Assembly (NCBI RefSeq): GCF_904846715.1
Contig: NZ_CAJHBU010000011.1
Span: forward strand, 27,683 to 91,682
Reading direction: 5' to 3'
DNA length: 64,000 bases
Origin: Psychrobacter vallis
GTDB taxonomy: Bacteria > Pseudomonadota > Gammaproteobacteria > Pseudomonadales > Moraxellaceae
The position numbers were made by a program, and so were the translations under genes. The notes beneath the pieces are model-generated. The model was given only the letters and a program-made list of their open reading frames with translations. It ran no database searches and was not told the DNA's origin. Below are positions 18,000 to 27,672 of this stretch, piece after piece; position 1 is the stretch's first letter, and each line of letters opens with the position of its first letter.

Positions 18000-19043
18000 A
18001 TGCATGACGTTGTGCAAAACTACTATGGTAAAGAACTACAAGGTACGGATGATCTAAAGACCTCGGCGTGTTGTGATATCAGCAATATGCCTGAGTGGCT
18101 AAAGCCGCTACTGGCAAATATCCATGATGAAGTATTGAGCCGTTATTATGGCTGCGGACTGGTGTGTCCTACACTGCTTGAAGGCTGCCGAATTTTGGAC
18201 TTAGGAAGTGGTTCAGGCCGAGATGTCTATGCGCTGGCGCAATTGGTTGGCGCGACGGGGCACGTAGTCGGTGTCGATATGACCGATGAACAGTTGGCAG
18301 TCGCCAAACAGCATCAAGACTATCATATCGATAAGTTTGGCTATGATAATGTGACGTTTTTGCATGGGTATATCGAAAAGTTAGACGAATTAGATCTTGC
18401 TGCTGGTAGCTTCGATATTATTGTCTCCAATTGCGTCATCAATTTATCACCAGACAAAGCGGCAGTCATGGCGAGTGTGCAGCGCTTACTTAAGCCGGGC
18501 GGCGAGTTTTATTTTTCTGATGTGTATGCCGATCGCCGTATCCCGCAACATCTGATTGATGATCCGGTATTGTATGGCGAGTGTTTGAGCGGCGCGTTGT
18601 ACTGGAAAGACTTTATCAGGCTGGCAAGAGGGGCAGAGTTTTTAGACCCGCGTTTGGTTGAAGATCGACCGCTTGAAATTACTGACCCTGCGCTTGCGGC
18701 TAAAATCGGTGATATACAGTTTTTCTCTGCTACTTATCGTTTATTTAAGATTGCAGCACTTGAAGATGCCTGTGAAGACTATGGACAAGCGGTAATATAT
18801 AAAGGATCTATTGAGCAGTCGCCACACCGTTTTGATCTCGATAAGCACCATGCTATTGAGGCTGGTCGAGTATTTCCTGTGTGTGGTAATACCTTTCGCA
18901 TGCTACAAGAATCCCGCTTTGCCCCGCATTTTGAATTTATCGGTGATGACAGCCGCCACTACGGCATTTTTGCAGGTTGCGGTGAGCTGATGCCGTTTAG
19001 TCAAACTATGATGCCAGCATCTGGTGTGGGTGGTTGTTGTTAA
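18000..19043 (+). CDS. arsM: Arsenite methyltransferase ArsM, arsenosugar-type
   Basis: This encodes 347 residues. The Rossmann SAM-binding motif is ILDLGSGSGRDVYALAQLVG (about 65-84). ArsM hallmarks are KTSACC near the N terminus, SNCVINLSPDK (about 150) and YGECLSGALYWKDF (about 205), whose cysteines bind As(III). A further domain of about 90 residues follows the core and ends in GVGGCC. The enzyme makes methylated arsenicals that ArsS can use. It is the last gene of the plus-strand arsenic group; a dispersed repeat starts directly after its stop codon. Confidence 0.94.
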   Translation: MHDVVQNYYGKELQGTDDLKTSACCDISNMPEWLKPLLANIHDEVLSRYYGCGLVCPTLLEGCRILDLGSGSGRDVYALAQLVGATGHVVGVDMTDEQLAVAKQHQDYHIDKFGYDNVTFLHGYIEKLDELDLAAGSFDIIVSNCVINLSPDKAAVMASVQRLLKPGGEFYFSDVYADRRIPQHLIDDPVLYGECLSGALYWKDFIRLARGAEFLDPRLVEDRPLEITDPALAAKIGDIQFFSATYRLFKIAALEDACEDYGQAVIYKGSIEQSPHRFDLDKHHAIEAGRVFPVCGNTFRMLQESRFAPHFEFIGDDSRHYGIFAGCGELMPFSQTMMPASGVGGCC

Positions 19044-19143
19044 ACTGGTATAAGTTTTTCTAGCTTGCTGTGCCTTCGCAAACAGAGGCTGCGAAAAATT
19101 CATTCCAGTCCCGCTGGCTCGTTTTTATACTGAACTCACTATA
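19044..19143. repeat. Dispersed structured repeat, family 2, copy 1
   Basis: It shares its ends with 50315-50428: GGTATAAGTTTTTCTAGC and GCCTTCGCA on the left, TTTTTATACTGAACTCACTAT on the right. The centre forms a TTCGCA/TGCGAA hairpin. It begins immediately after the arsM stop codon. Confidence 0.7.
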
Positions 19144-19218
19144 TACGGCTTAACATTACAAAAAGTTTGGCTTGTTGTATTATTTTAGGCTGGTATCTAT
19201 TAAAACAGGTTTTATTAT

Positions 19219-20112
19219 TTAGGTTAACAATGCAGCCAATCTGATTTTGGTATGCTCATCCATCGCCTCTATAGGCGTGACCAATGCTTGTGCTAAAGCA
19301 TTATGAGCGATTGAATCAGGTGATTCAGCGGCAATCAAAGCAACTGCTTCCTTAATGACTTTTTGAGCGTTTTCTGCATTTTTCATTAGGTTTTTTATGG
19401 CGTAGTCGGCACTAACCGCTTCTTCGGTAGGATGCCAACAATCAAAATCTGTCACCAAGGCCAATGTCGCATAAGCTATGCTGGCTTCGCGTGCCAGTTT
19501 GGCTTCTGGCATATTGGTCATACCAATGACATCTGCCTGCATTTGACGATACCACTTTGACTCTGCCCGGGTTGAGAACTGCGGCCCTTCGATACAAATA
19601 TAGGTCGCCTGCGGATGACAGGTTCCCTCATCAATCTCGGCTTTGTCATAGGCGCGTGTTAGGATATTTGCGAGAGCAGGGCATAGCGGGTCTGCCATCG
19701 ATATATGAGCCACTGCACCCTCGCCGAAGAATGTACTCACTCGCTGCTTGGTCATATCAATCATTTGATCTGGAACGACCATATCTAATGGTTTGAGATG
19801 TGATTGTAGAGATCCAACCGCTGATACTGAGAGAATGTAACGTACGCCCAACGTCTTTAGTGCGTAGATATTGGCGCGATAAGGGACTTCAGACGGGGTC
19901 AGTTTATGTCCTTGACCATGCCGCGTCAAAAAAGCGACCGTTACGCCCTCTAATTCACCAAGGACAATGTCATCAGATGGACTACCATAAGGTGTTTGTA
20001 TCGTCACGCTGCGTTTATTGGTCAGTGCTTGGATTTGATAAAGACCACTACCGCCAATGACAGCAATGTCAGCAGACAATGCTGTTGAGGGTTCTATTGT
20101 AGATATTGTCAT
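19219..20112 (-). CDS. mtnP: S-methyl-5'-thioadenosine phosphorylase-type nucleoside phosphorylase
   Basis: This encodes 297 residues. PNP/MTAP family motifs are present: VIGGSGLYQI, FLTRHGQGHKLTPSEVPYRANIYAL (phosphate/ribose site, shown in parts), CIEGPQFSTRAESK, IGMTNMPEAKLAREA and TDFDCWH, the latter favouring the MTAP type. It cleaves 5'-methylthioadenosine to adenine and 5-methylthioribose-1-phosphate. It is convergent to arsM, with about 175 bases between them. Because ArsS makes a 5'-deoxy-5'-arsino-adenosine, an enzyme that phosphorolyses 5'-modified adenosines could also act in arsenosugar synthesis; that role is inference. No other methionine-salvage gene is present nearby. Confidence 0.9.
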   Translation of the reverse strand: MTISTIEPSTALSADIAVIGGSGLYQIQALTNKRSVTIQTPYGSPSDDIVLGELEGVTVAFLTRHGQGHKLTPSEVPYRANIYALKTLGVRYILSVSAVGSLQSHLKPLDMVVPDQMIDMTKQRVSTFFGEGAVAHISMADPLCPALANILTRAYDKAEIDEGTCHPQATYICIEGPQFSTRAESKWYRQMQADVIGMTNMPEAKLAREASIAYATLALVTDFDCWHPTEEAVSADYAIKNLMKNAENAQKVIKEAVALIAAESPDSIAHNALAQALVTPIEAMDEHTKIRLAALLT

Positions 20113-20340
20113 AAGAGTTATCCAAATTTGGTCATAAAAGACAACGGTGCTTTTTCATATAAGAAAGTATTTTTTGGCTTAATTAGAGTGCGTTTTATAG
20201 GACATGCTATTAAAGTTAAAACTGAGACAAAATATAGCAGAACTTGAATGGTAATAAAAATCAATTGGAAAGTACAATTCAGTTCTGTTGTGTCAATCAA
20301 CACACTCTCATTTTTAGGTATTGAGATTTTAACAGATCAC

Positions 20341-20377
20341 AAAAAAGGGTGAGTAACAATGTCTGTTATTCACCCTC
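20341..20377 (-). terminator. Intrinsic terminator downstream of lipA
   Basis: AGGGTGAGTAACA pairs with TGTTATTCACCCT (one G-U pair) and the minus strand continues with six T residues. It closes the lipA transcript, which ends at 20416. Confidence 0.85.
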
Positions 20378-20415
20378 TATATTCTTAGCCAAGAGCTTAA
20401 TAGTTAAACCATCAA

Positions 20416-21459
20416 TTAACAGCCAAGTTTACCTTCAGCTTCCAATGCCTTTTTGCTACGGATTGGGGCTGGGCAATCTTCGCCATAGTACTGGCGATCA
20501 GCGAAGTAACTTGAGCGTACCATTGGGCCTGCCCAAATGCTAAAGAAACCAATCTTTTTGCCGTAATCCATATAACGCTGGAACTCATCTGGATGGACAT
20601 AACGATCAACAGGCGCGTGGTTTTTACTTGGTTGCAAATATTGACCAACTGTAATCATATCAACGTTATGCGCTTTGAGATCGTCGAGTAGCGCATAGAT
20701 CTCTTCTTCAGTCTCACCAAGGCCGACCATAAAGCCACATTTGGTGGCGATGTCAGGACGGCGCTCTTTATAAAGTTTGAGCAAGTCAAGTGAGTGCTGA
20801 TAGTCAGAACCGGGACGAAAAGCCTTGTACAGACGAGGCACGGTTTCGATATTGTGGTTGAATACATCGGGCGCTGTTTCTGTCAGCAAATCCAAGGCAA
20901 TATCCATACGACCACGGAAATCTGGTACTAGGATTTCAATCAAGCAGTTGGGGCTAAGGGCTCTTGATTCATTGAGTACTTCTACAAAATGAGCTGCGCC
21001 GCCATCTTTGAGATCATCGCGATCCACAGAAGTAATGACGGCATATTTAAGCTGTAAGCCTAAAATAGTCTCAGCAGTATGACGCGGTTCATCAGCATCT
21101 AGCGCGTTCGGGCGACCATGTCCGACATCACAGAATGGGCAGCGACGCGTACAGATATCGCCCATAATCATAAAGGTCGCCGTACCATCAGCGAAGCACT
21201 GTGGCAGGTTGGGGCAAGCCGCTTCCTCACAGACGGTATAGAGCTTTTGCTCACGCAAGGTGGCTTTGATACGTGCCACTTCGGCTGGTGACGACATTTT
21301 TACCCGAATCCAATCTGGCTTTTTCTTGGCCTCGACGGTCGGGATGACTTTAATTGGGATACGTGCAACTTTATCGTAGCCGCGTAGCTTTTCGCCTTGA
21401 ATGGCTTTTTTCGGTTTGACCTTAGCAGCAGGCACATGGGTTTGTACGGCAGTTGTCAT
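20416..21459 (-). CDS. lipA: Lipoyl synthase LipA
   Basis: This radical SAM enzyme inserts two sulfurs into protein-bound octanoate to form lipoyl groups. Both clusters are visible: the auxiliary cluster motif [12 protein letters not shown] (CX4CX5C) and the SAM cluster [13 protein letters not shown] (CX3CX2C), with the C-terminal [10 protein letters not shown] near residue 325. Its 347 residues are slightly longer than E. coli LipA (321) because of a Lys-rich N-terminal extension. It stands alone with its own terminator; lipB is not in the window. Confidence 0.97.
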   Translation of the reverse strand: MTTAVQTHVPAAKVKPKKAIQGEKLRGYDKVARIPIKVIPTVEAKKKPDWIRVKMSSPAEVARIKATLREQKLYTVCEEAACPNLPQCFADGTATFMIMGDICTRRCPFCDVGHGRPNALDADEPRHTAETILGLQLKYAVITSVDRDDLKDGGAAHFVEVLNESRALSPNCLIEILVPDFRGRMDIALDLLTETAPDVFNHNIETVPRLYKAFRPGSDYQHSLDLLKLYKERRPDIATKCGFMVGLGETEEEIYALLDDLKAHNVDMITVGQYLQPSKNHAPVDRYVHPDEFQRYMDYGKKIGFFSIWAGPMVRSSYFADRQYYGEDCPAPIRSKKALEAEGKLGC

Positions 21460-22081
21460 AATAGAATTATCTCTTAACCCTTTATGGTATAAGGGTTTAT
21501 GGAATTATCAGAATGTTTTATGAGTGGAAGTATTATAACAGAAATGTGGGCGTCAATTTTTAATCAATATTGTTAAGACTACTACGATTCGTCCGATGAC
21601 CATAGTTTTAAATATCTATATCAATATTTAACTCATTCAGTATATCTATGGCTGCACAAAATGCTTCTCGACTCTCTGCAACATTTGACCCGTTAAGAGT
21701 GGCGTTATGGATATAACCCCTAAAATCGAGTCACCAAGCCATTTTATCAAAACAGTGTTTGAGTGTTTTAGAGAAACATATAACCCTCATATGGTGTTTG
21801 TTTACGCTTAAAGCAAGTGCTCGTTGATAATAGAGACCAATTGACCAGCCGCTAAAAAAGCACATGCAATGATATTATTGATGGTACTATTTATATAATA
21901 AATATTCAATATGCCCCCTTTAAAACCGCTTTATGAGCCTTTTAAAGGCTTAGCCATTAACATTTAGAGTGTTTTAAGCTATGATTGCACGAATCATTAT
22001 TTCATCTAGTACACAGACGCAGGCGGTCATGCTGACTACCCACGTAATGTGCTAAATCTCCAACTGACGAGGACGACTATT
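21460..22081. other. Divergent intergenic region between lipA and acnB
   Basis: This region of 622 bases holds the promoters of lipA and acnB. It contains short protein-like open stretches on both strands but no gene I can support. An inverted repeat CCTTTAAAA/TTTTAAAGG at 21917-21948, about 130 bases before the acnB start, is a possible operator or hairpin in the acnB leader. Confidence 0.4.
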
Positions 22082-24685
22082 GTGTTAGAAGCTTATCGTA
22101 AACATGTCGAAGAACGTGCTGAGCTAGGAACGGTTCCGCTACCACTGAACGAAAAACAAGTAGCAGAATTGGTTGAGCTATTAAAGAGTCCACCAGCAGG
22201 CGAAGACGCATTTTTGATGAACCTGCTAGAAAACCGTATTCCTGCGGGCGTTGACCAAGCGGCTTATGTGAAAGCAGCATTTTTGGCAGCTATCTTAAAG
22301 GGTGAAGCATCATCTCCCCTTGTTAGTAAGCAAAAAGCCGTTCAAATCTTGGGCACGATGCAAGGTGGTTACAACGTTCAGCCATTAGTTGCGGCGCTGG
22401 ATGATAAAGAAGTGGCACAAGACGCTGCTGAAGCATTGAAGAAAACGCTATTGGTATTTGATGCATTTAATGACGTGACTGAAAAAGCAGAAGCGGGCAA
22501 CACCATCGCAAAAGAAGTCGTGCAATCTTGGGCAGATGCTGAGTGGTTCTTGAACCGTGCTGCCGTACCAGAAAAAACAACGTACACCACGTTTAAAGTT
22601 ACTGGCGAAACCAACACGGATGATTTGTCACCTGCGCAAGACGCGTGGAGCCGACCTGATATCCCATTGCATTCATTAGCCATGCACAAAAACTCTCGTG
22701 ACGGCATCAATGCTGATGACGAAGGCGTTGTTGGCCCAATGAAGCAAATCGAAGAGCTGAAAAAATTAGGCCATCAATTGGCTTATGTTGGTGATGTCGT
22801 CGGTACGGGTTCTAGCCGTAAGTCTGCAACCAACTCAGTATTGTGGCTCATGGGTGATGATATCCCTAACGTGCCAAACAAACGTGGCGGCGGTCTAGTA
22901 TTGGGTAATAATATTGCTCCTATCTTCTTTAATACGATGGAAGATTCTGGCGCATTGCCAATTGAAAAAGTAGCCGTTGATAACCTAAACATGGGTGATG
23001 TGTTTGACATCTATCCGTACGAAGGCAAAATCACTAAGCATGATTCTGATGAAGTGTTGTCTACGTTCAAATTGAACTCGCCAACGTTGCTAGATGAAGT
23101 TCGTGCTGGTGGTCGTATTCCATTGATCGTTGGTCGTGGTTTGACCAATCGTGCTCGTGAATATATGGGTCTTGGACATTCAGATATCTTTGCTAAGCCA
23201 GAAGAGCCAGCCGATACTGGTAAAGGTTTCACGCTAGCGCAGAAAATGGTTGGTAAAGCTTGTGGTCTACAAGGCGTTCGTCCTGGTATGTACTGTGAGC
23301 CTAAGATGACAACAGTCGGCTCTCAGGATACAACGGGTCCAATGACACGTGATGAGCTAAAAGACTTGGCATGTTTGGGTTTCCAAGCAGACCTAGTCAT
23401 GCAGTCATTCTGTCACACGGCGGCTTATCCAAAGCCAGTTGACGTTGAGACTCAGCACACGCTACCTGACTTTATCATGAACCGTGGCGGTGTAAGCTTA
23501 CGCCCAGGCGACGGTATCATTCACTCATGGTTGAACCGTATGCTATTGCCAGATACCGTTGGTACTGGTGGTGACTCACATACGCGTTTCCCAATGGGTA
23601 TCTCATTCCCAGCGGGTTCTGGTCTGGTTGCATTTGCTGCGGCGACTGGTGTGATGCCACTTGATATGCCTGAGTCTGTACGTGTCCGTTTCGTTGGTGA
23701 GCGTCAAGCGGGTATCACGCTACGTGACCTAGTCCATGCGATTCCTTATCAAGCGATCAAAGAAGGTTTATTGACCGTTGATAAAAAAGGCAAAATCAAC
23801 GAGTTCAATGGTCGTATTCTTGAAATCGAAGGTCTAGAAGACTTGACCGCTGAGCAAGCATTTGAGCTATCTGATGCCTCAGCTGAGCGTAGTGCGGCTG
23901 GTTGTACGATCACGCTATCTGAAGCGTCAGTGACTGAGTACTTAAACTCAAACATCACGTTGCTCAAGTGGATGATCTCAGAAGGCTATGGCGATGCGCG
24001 TACGATCAGCCGCCGTATTGAGCAAATGCAAGAGTGGCTAGCAAAACCAAGCCTACTACGTGCTGACGAAGATGCAGAATACGCTATCGATATGACGATT
24101 GATATGAGCACGATCAAAGAGCCAATTCTTTGCTGCCCGAACGATCCAGACGATGCAAAAACCTTGGCTGATGTCGCTGGTGATACCATTGATGAAGTGT
24201 TCATCGGTTCATGTATGACTAACATCGGTCATTTCCGTGCTGCTGGTAAATTGCTACAAGACGTACCAGCAGGAAGCCTCAAGACTCGTCTATGGATTGC
24301 GCCACCAACCAAAATGGATGCACGTCAGTTGATGGAAGAAGGCTATTACAACATCTATGCACAAGCCGGCGCTCGTACTGAAATGCCAGGTTGTTCACTA
24401 TGCATGGGTAACCAAGCACGTATCGCACCGAAGTCTACTGCGGTATCGACCTCAACTCGTAACTTCCCGAACCGTCTCGGTCAAGGCGCTAACGTATACC
24501 TAGCATCTGCAGAGCTTGCAGCCGTAGCAGCGGTACTTGGTAAATTGCCAACCAACGAAGAATATCAACAGTACGCTGGCATGCTTGATAGCATGGGCGA
24601 GGAAGTGTATCAGTATATGAATTTCGATCGTATGGAAGACTATACTGAAGAAGCAGATAAAATTAACGTTGCTCAGTTGACCTAA
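22082..24685 (+). CDS. acnB: Bifunctional aconitate hydratase 2 / 2-methylisocitrate dehydratase AcnB
   Basis: This TCA-cycle enzyme interconverts citrate and isocitrate via cis-aconitate. Its 867 residues match E. coli AcnB (865). The N terminus [16 protein letters not shown] aligns with the family start, so I choose the GTG at 22082, eight bases after GAGGA, rather than the in-frame ATG at 22049. The HEAT-like domain ([14 protein letters not shown]), the swivel domain ([20 protein letters not shown]) and the 4Fe-4S cysteines in FIGSCMTN and GCSLCMGNQ are all intact. A strong terminator follows. Confidence 0.97.
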   Translation: MLEAYRKHVEERAELGTVPLPLNEKQVAELVELLKSPPAGEDAFLMNLLENRIPAGVDQAAYVKAAFLAAILKGEASSPLVSKQKAVQILGTMQGGYNVQPLVAALDDKEVAQDAAEALKKTLLVFDAFNDVTEKAEAGNTIAKEVVQSWADAEWFLNRAAVPEKTTYTTFKVTGETNTDDLSPAQDAWSRPDIPLHSLAMHKNSRDGINADDEGVVGPMKQIEELKKLGHQLAYVGDVVGTGSSRKSATNSVLWLMGDDIPNVPNKRGGGLVLGNNIAPIFFNTMEDSGALPIEKVAVDNLNMGDVFDIYPYEGKITKHDSDEVLSTFKLNSPTLLDEVRAGGRIPLIVGRGLTNRAREYMGLGHSDIFAKPEEPADTGKGFTLAQKMVGKACGLQGVRPGMYCEPKMTTVGSQDTTGPMTRDELKDLACLGFQADLVMQSFCHTAAYPKPVDVETQHTLPDFIMNRGGVSLRPGDGIIHSWLNRMLLPDTVGTGGDSHTRFPMGISFPAGSGLVAFAAATGVMPLDMPESVRVRFVGERQAGITLRDLVHAIPYQAIKEGLLTVDKKGKINEFNGRILEIEGLEDLTAEQAFELSDASAERSAAGCTITLSEASVTEYLNSNITLLKWMISEGYGDARTISRRIEQMQEWLAKPSLLRADEDAEYAIDMTIDMSTIKEPILCCPNDPDDAKTLADVAGDTIDEVFIGSCMTNIGHFRAAGKLLQDVPAGSLKTRLWIAPPTKMDARQLMEEGYYNIYAQAGARTEMPGCSLCMGNQARIAPKSTAVSTSTRNFPNRLGQGANVYLASAELAAVAAVLGKLPTNEEYQQYAGMLDSMGEEVYQYMNFDRMEDYTEEADKINVAQLT

Positions 24686-24725
24686 TCCTGATTGATGCTT
24701 AAGTTAAACGTTTTTAAGTCTTAAA

Positions 24726-24760
24726 AATAAACCCCGTATCATAGTGATGCGGGGTTTTTT
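24726..24760 (+). terminator. Intrinsic terminator of acnB
   Basis: ACCCCGTATCA pairs with TGATGCGGGGT and is followed by six T residues. Confidence 0.88.
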
Positions 24761-24887
24761 GTCAATTATTAAAAAATTAGATATTAGTTTGCTTGTTAGG
24801 TAAGAAGTAAATTAGTAAGATTAGAGCCAAAATGTTTCATCTACTCGGAAAATAATAAACAGCCAAATTTTTGCAAAGGATACTTGT

Positions 24888-25697
24888 GTGAACAATGAAG
24901 ACAGAAAGGTTTATGAGATTGTTAACCAGTATTATTATGATATTGAGTCAAGTAAAATATATTTTGGTACTTTTAGGATATGGAAGCTAAGACAAGGAAG
25001 GTTATGGAGCTGTTTAGCTCTGATTTTTTGTGCTTTTTTAGCTGTATCGAGTATTTTTATTATAATTTTAAATGCAATGAACCTATTAGAAGCAGGTAGT
25101 AATACTCATATTCTGGCATCAAGCTATATTATATGGGTTGTTTATATTTTATCTCTTCTGTTGTATGTTGGATGCTTCATCCATATTGAAGATAAAAAAC
25201 TTGGTATCCTGAAGAGGAGGTACAATAAAGAAAAACTAGTTGACATCCAACAGGTTTGGATTAAAGAAAACCTTCCTTCTAATATAAATAAAAAAATATT
25301 GATTGATAAAATAGTTGACTGGGAAAATACTCATAGATTATTGCTATTTTATAGCAACGAATTTCACACAACAGGAAAGATATTTCAAAGCTCTCACTTT
25401 AGCGCATTTTTTAAAGTTATCTTATCAGTATTCCCAATCATAATATCTGTCAATATTTTAAATGGGATTAGTTTTGAAGAGTTCTCGGTAGAGAATCCGA
25501 TAACCTATTTGACTTTTGTAGTTTACGCAATTGTTTTTATTGCAATGATTGGATTTACTTATAGTTCATTAAAGCCACCTTTCGAAAGACTACTATGCCA
25601 TATTGATGGTAATAAGAGCAAAAGGGCTTACCGATTTAATATATTTAATAGAATGCTATCAAACCATATAACGATAAAAGAATTAAACGAATCTTAG
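24888..25697 (+). CDS. AT-rich membrane protein of unknown function
   Basis: This encodes 269 residues. Predicted transmembrane helices are in two pairs: about residues 43-65 (LALIFCAFLAVSSIFIIIL) and 78-98, then about 175-195 and 205-225. The N-terminal stretch and central 75 residues (KLGILKRRYNKEK...WIKENLPS) are charged and cytosolic-looking. The GTG start has AAGGA about eight bases upstream. Codon use is clearly more AT-rich than in neighbouring acnB, and it is a lone gene between two terminator-bounded units, consistent with acquisition by transfer. I do not recognise the family. Confidence 0.75.
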   Translation: MNNEDRKVYEIVNQYYYDIESSKIYFGTFRIWKLRQGRLWSCLALIFCAFLAVSSIFIIILNAMNLLEAGSNTHILASSYIIWVVYILSLLLYVGCFIHIEDKKLGILKRRYNKEKLVDIQQVWIKENLPSNINKKILIDKIVDWENTHRLLLFYSNEFHTTGKIFQSSHFSAFFKVILSVFPIIISVNILNGISFEEFSVENPITYLTFVVYAIVFIAMIGFTYSSLKPPFERLLCHIDGNKSKRAYRFNIFNRMLSNHITIKELNES

Positions 25698-25871
25698 CAG
25701 TGCTAGAGACAGAAATACTGACTTTAATAGTTAGCATCTAAAAAATTTATATTCATCTTAATTTGTAAGAGTGAGTAACGAAACACCATAGAAAATGGAA
25801 ATACTAAAAATTATTTGCTCAATAGGTAGCCTGCTATAAGCTGATTGTATACGCGATCTTCTGTATAATAT

Positions 25872-25902
25872 AAATGCAGGCGGAAACCGTGGCTCTGCAT
25901 TT
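25872..25902 (+). promoter_or_regulatory. Nested hairpin in the leader of the PACE exporter gene
   Basis: The outer stem AAATGCAG/CTGCATTT encloses GCGG-AAA-CCGT, about 85 bases before the start codon. It lacks a T-run, so it is not an ordinary terminator. It could be an mRNA leader structure, a fold in the upstream gene's 3' end or chance. Confidence 0.35.
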
Positions 25903-25986
25903 TACCTCTCTTTTCTATCTCGGGACGGACCGATACTTTGATATGCACTTTTTTGTTTAAATACAGGTGCTTTGGAGTTTTGGTTG

Positions 25987-26430
25987 ATGATTACTTTATC
26001 ACCGTTCAAACGTCGTATTGTCTACGTGATTGTATTCGAGATTATCGCAATTATCTCTTCTACCTTTGTATTAATGAAGCTCAGCGATAGTGATGCAGCA
26101 GAATCCTTACCTGTTGCTATGATGGTATCGCTGGCTGCCATCATTTGGAACTTTGTATACAACACCGCTTTTGAAACTTGGGAAGAGCGCAGGCAGATAG
26201 CAGAGCGTACACTGCTGATTCGTAGTGTTCATGCGTTGATATTTGAAGTCGGTCTGGTGTTGATCTGCTTACCGCTATACATGATTTGGTATGATGTTGG
26301 CTTGATCCAAGCATTTATAATGGAAGCCGCTTTACTCGTATTTTTCTTGATTTATAACTTTGTGTTTACCTTTATCTTTGACAAGGTATTTACCTTACCT
26401 TATCACTATAAGTCAGCATCTGCTTCTTAA
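25987..26430 (+). CDS. PACE-family proton-coupled efflux transporter (BTP domains)
   Basis: This encodes 147 residues with four transmembrane helices in two BTP-type repeats: RRIVYVIVFEIIAIISSTF with NFVYNTAFETWEERR, and RSVHALIFEVGLVLICLP with YNFVFTFIFDKVFTLP. Family members (AceI type) export chlorhexidine or polyamine-like diamines. I use ATG 25987, nine bases after GGAG; a TTG at 25972 would add five residues. It stands alone and is closed by a strong terminator. No LysR-type AceR regulator lies beside it. Confidence 0.9.
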   Translation: MITLSPFKRRIVYVIVFEIIAIISSTFVLMKLSDSDAAESLPVAMMVSLAAIIWNFVYNTAFETWEERRQIAERTLLIRSVHALIFEVGLVLICLPLYMIWYDVGLIQAFIMEAALLVFFLIYNFVFTFIFDKVFTLPYHYKSASAS

Positions 26431-26445
26431 CCACAGACATAAACG

Positions 26446-26478
26446 AAAAAAGGGCTACCATATTGGCAGCCCTTTTTT
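26446..26478. terminator. Intrinsic terminator between the PACE gene and the enoyl-CoA hydratase gene
   Basis: GGGCTACCA pairs with TGGCAGCCC apart from one mismatch, flanked by A6 and T7; bidirectional for two convergent genes. Confidence 0.85.
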
Positions 26479-26549
26479 TGATGCTATGAATAGTGAATTA
26501 TCTGGTTAAGAATAGGTTCAGCGGCCAAATTGAACAGCCTATTACCCAG

Positions 26550-27347
26550 TTATCTCCCCTGATAAACTGGCTTTCGCTTTTCCATAAACGCCGTAATGCC
26601 TTCTTTAAAGTCATCCGTGGCCGCCATCATGTTTTGTTGTTCAACTTCCATGTCCAGCGCTTCATTCAATCCACCAAAGGCATGAACATTAATCATATGT
26701 TTCATTGATGCCAAGGCTTTACCGGGTAGTTGGCTTAAGCGCGTTGCTAATGCTTGGACAGTTGCGTCTAGTTCATCTGCGCTCACGACAGTATTTACTA
26801 AGTTTAAGCGTGCCATATCATCTGCTTTAATTTTGTCACCGAGCATGACGAGTTCAGTCGTTTTGGCAGCGCCAACCAGTTGATTCAATAAATAAATACC
26901 ACCAGCATCTGGTATCAGACCAATATTGACAAAGGCTTGGACAAATTTTGCATTGTCCGCAGCGATACGAAAGTCACAAGTCAATGCCAAATTCATACCT
27001 GCACCAGCGACAGCACCTTCCAATTTTGCAATAATCGGTTTATGAATATGCCGTAGCTTTAAGCTCACTTCAGCTACTTGACGCAGCATAAAATCAAGCT
27101 TCGCCACCAATGCCTCAGACGACATACCGTTTTCAAGCATTTCACCGATATGACCGCCACTAGAGAAATTATTGTTTGATCCCTGTAGCACGATAACCCG
27201 CACGTCTGCATCTTTGTCAGCTTGATCGAGGGCATCCATAATTGCATTTTTTAATGGCGTGCTAAAGGCGTTCAGCGTCTTGGGATCGTTCATGGTAATG
27301 GTGGCAATATGGTTTTCGCTTTGATACTCGACTAGAGAGAGTGACAT
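26550..27347 (-). CDS. Enoyl-CoA hydratase/isomerase family protein
   Basis: This encodes 265 residues of crotonase fold. The first oxyanion segment is FSSGGHIGEML, the second is EGAVAGAGMNLALTCDFRIA, and the acid segment is FVNIGLIPDAGGIYLL. An Asp (IPDAGG) stands where classical hydratases often carry the second Glu, as in PaaG-type 1,2-epoxyphenylacetyl-CoA isomerases, so an isomerase or oxepin-type reaction is possible. No phenylacetate genes are adjacent, so the substrate is undecided. AAGGAAATC-like sequence lies upstream of the start. The gene is divergent from an alpha/beta hydrolase gene. Confidence 0.88.
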   Translation of the reverse strand: MSLSLVEYQSENHIATITMNDPKTLNAFSTPLKNAIMDALDQADKDADVRVIVLQGSNNNFSSGGHIGEMLENGMSSEALVAKLDFMLRQVAEVSLKLRHIHKPIIAKLEGAVAGAGMNLALTCDFRIAADNAKFVQAFVNIGLIPDAGGIYLLNQLVGAAKTTELVMLGDKIKADDMARLNLVNTVVSADELDATVQALATRLSQLPGKALASMKHMINVHAFGGLNEALDMEVEQQNMMAATDDFKEGITAFMEKRKPVYQGR

Positions 27348-27672
27348 CGTAGATTTCCTTATTTTGAAAGACCGTTTTAAATGCGTGTGTTAAATTTTAT
27401 AAAAAATGATGGTAATAAAGAACGCAATGCTGATTACTATAGCAGCTTGCAATGATTATAAAAGTGAGTTTTGTGGGCGCTTGAGGCACATCAAAATGCT
27501 GTTTAAATGCTTTAAATCGCAGTACAGATTATAGTGATTAATTGACTAAAGGCGGATGAGTCACAAAAAGGGTATTCGGTAGCGTATTAATGGATTATGC
27601 TAATAGACAAGCTGAGCGTGACAGAATGACATCATGCAATGCGTCAATCTTTAATCAAACAAGGAAGTGGTT
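27348..27672. other. Divergent intergenic region
   Basis: These 325 bases between two divergent genes must hold their promoters. I see no ORF, RNA gene or long palindrome in it. Confidence 0.4.

Noticed and set aside
21608..21865. Possible decayed minus-strand gene (two protein-like stretches separated by an in-frame TGA)
   Set aside because: A similar-quality open stretch exists on the plus strand of the same bases, no family is recognisable and no ribosome binding site fits; it is better described as noncoding.
25861..25986. Mini-ykkC/guanidine-II riboswitch upstream of the PACE gene
   Set aside because: Only one CGGGACGGACCG-like motif is seen, its ACGG loop is closed by a G-A mismatch, and the other hairpin lacks an ACGR loop, so the two-hairpin signature is missing.
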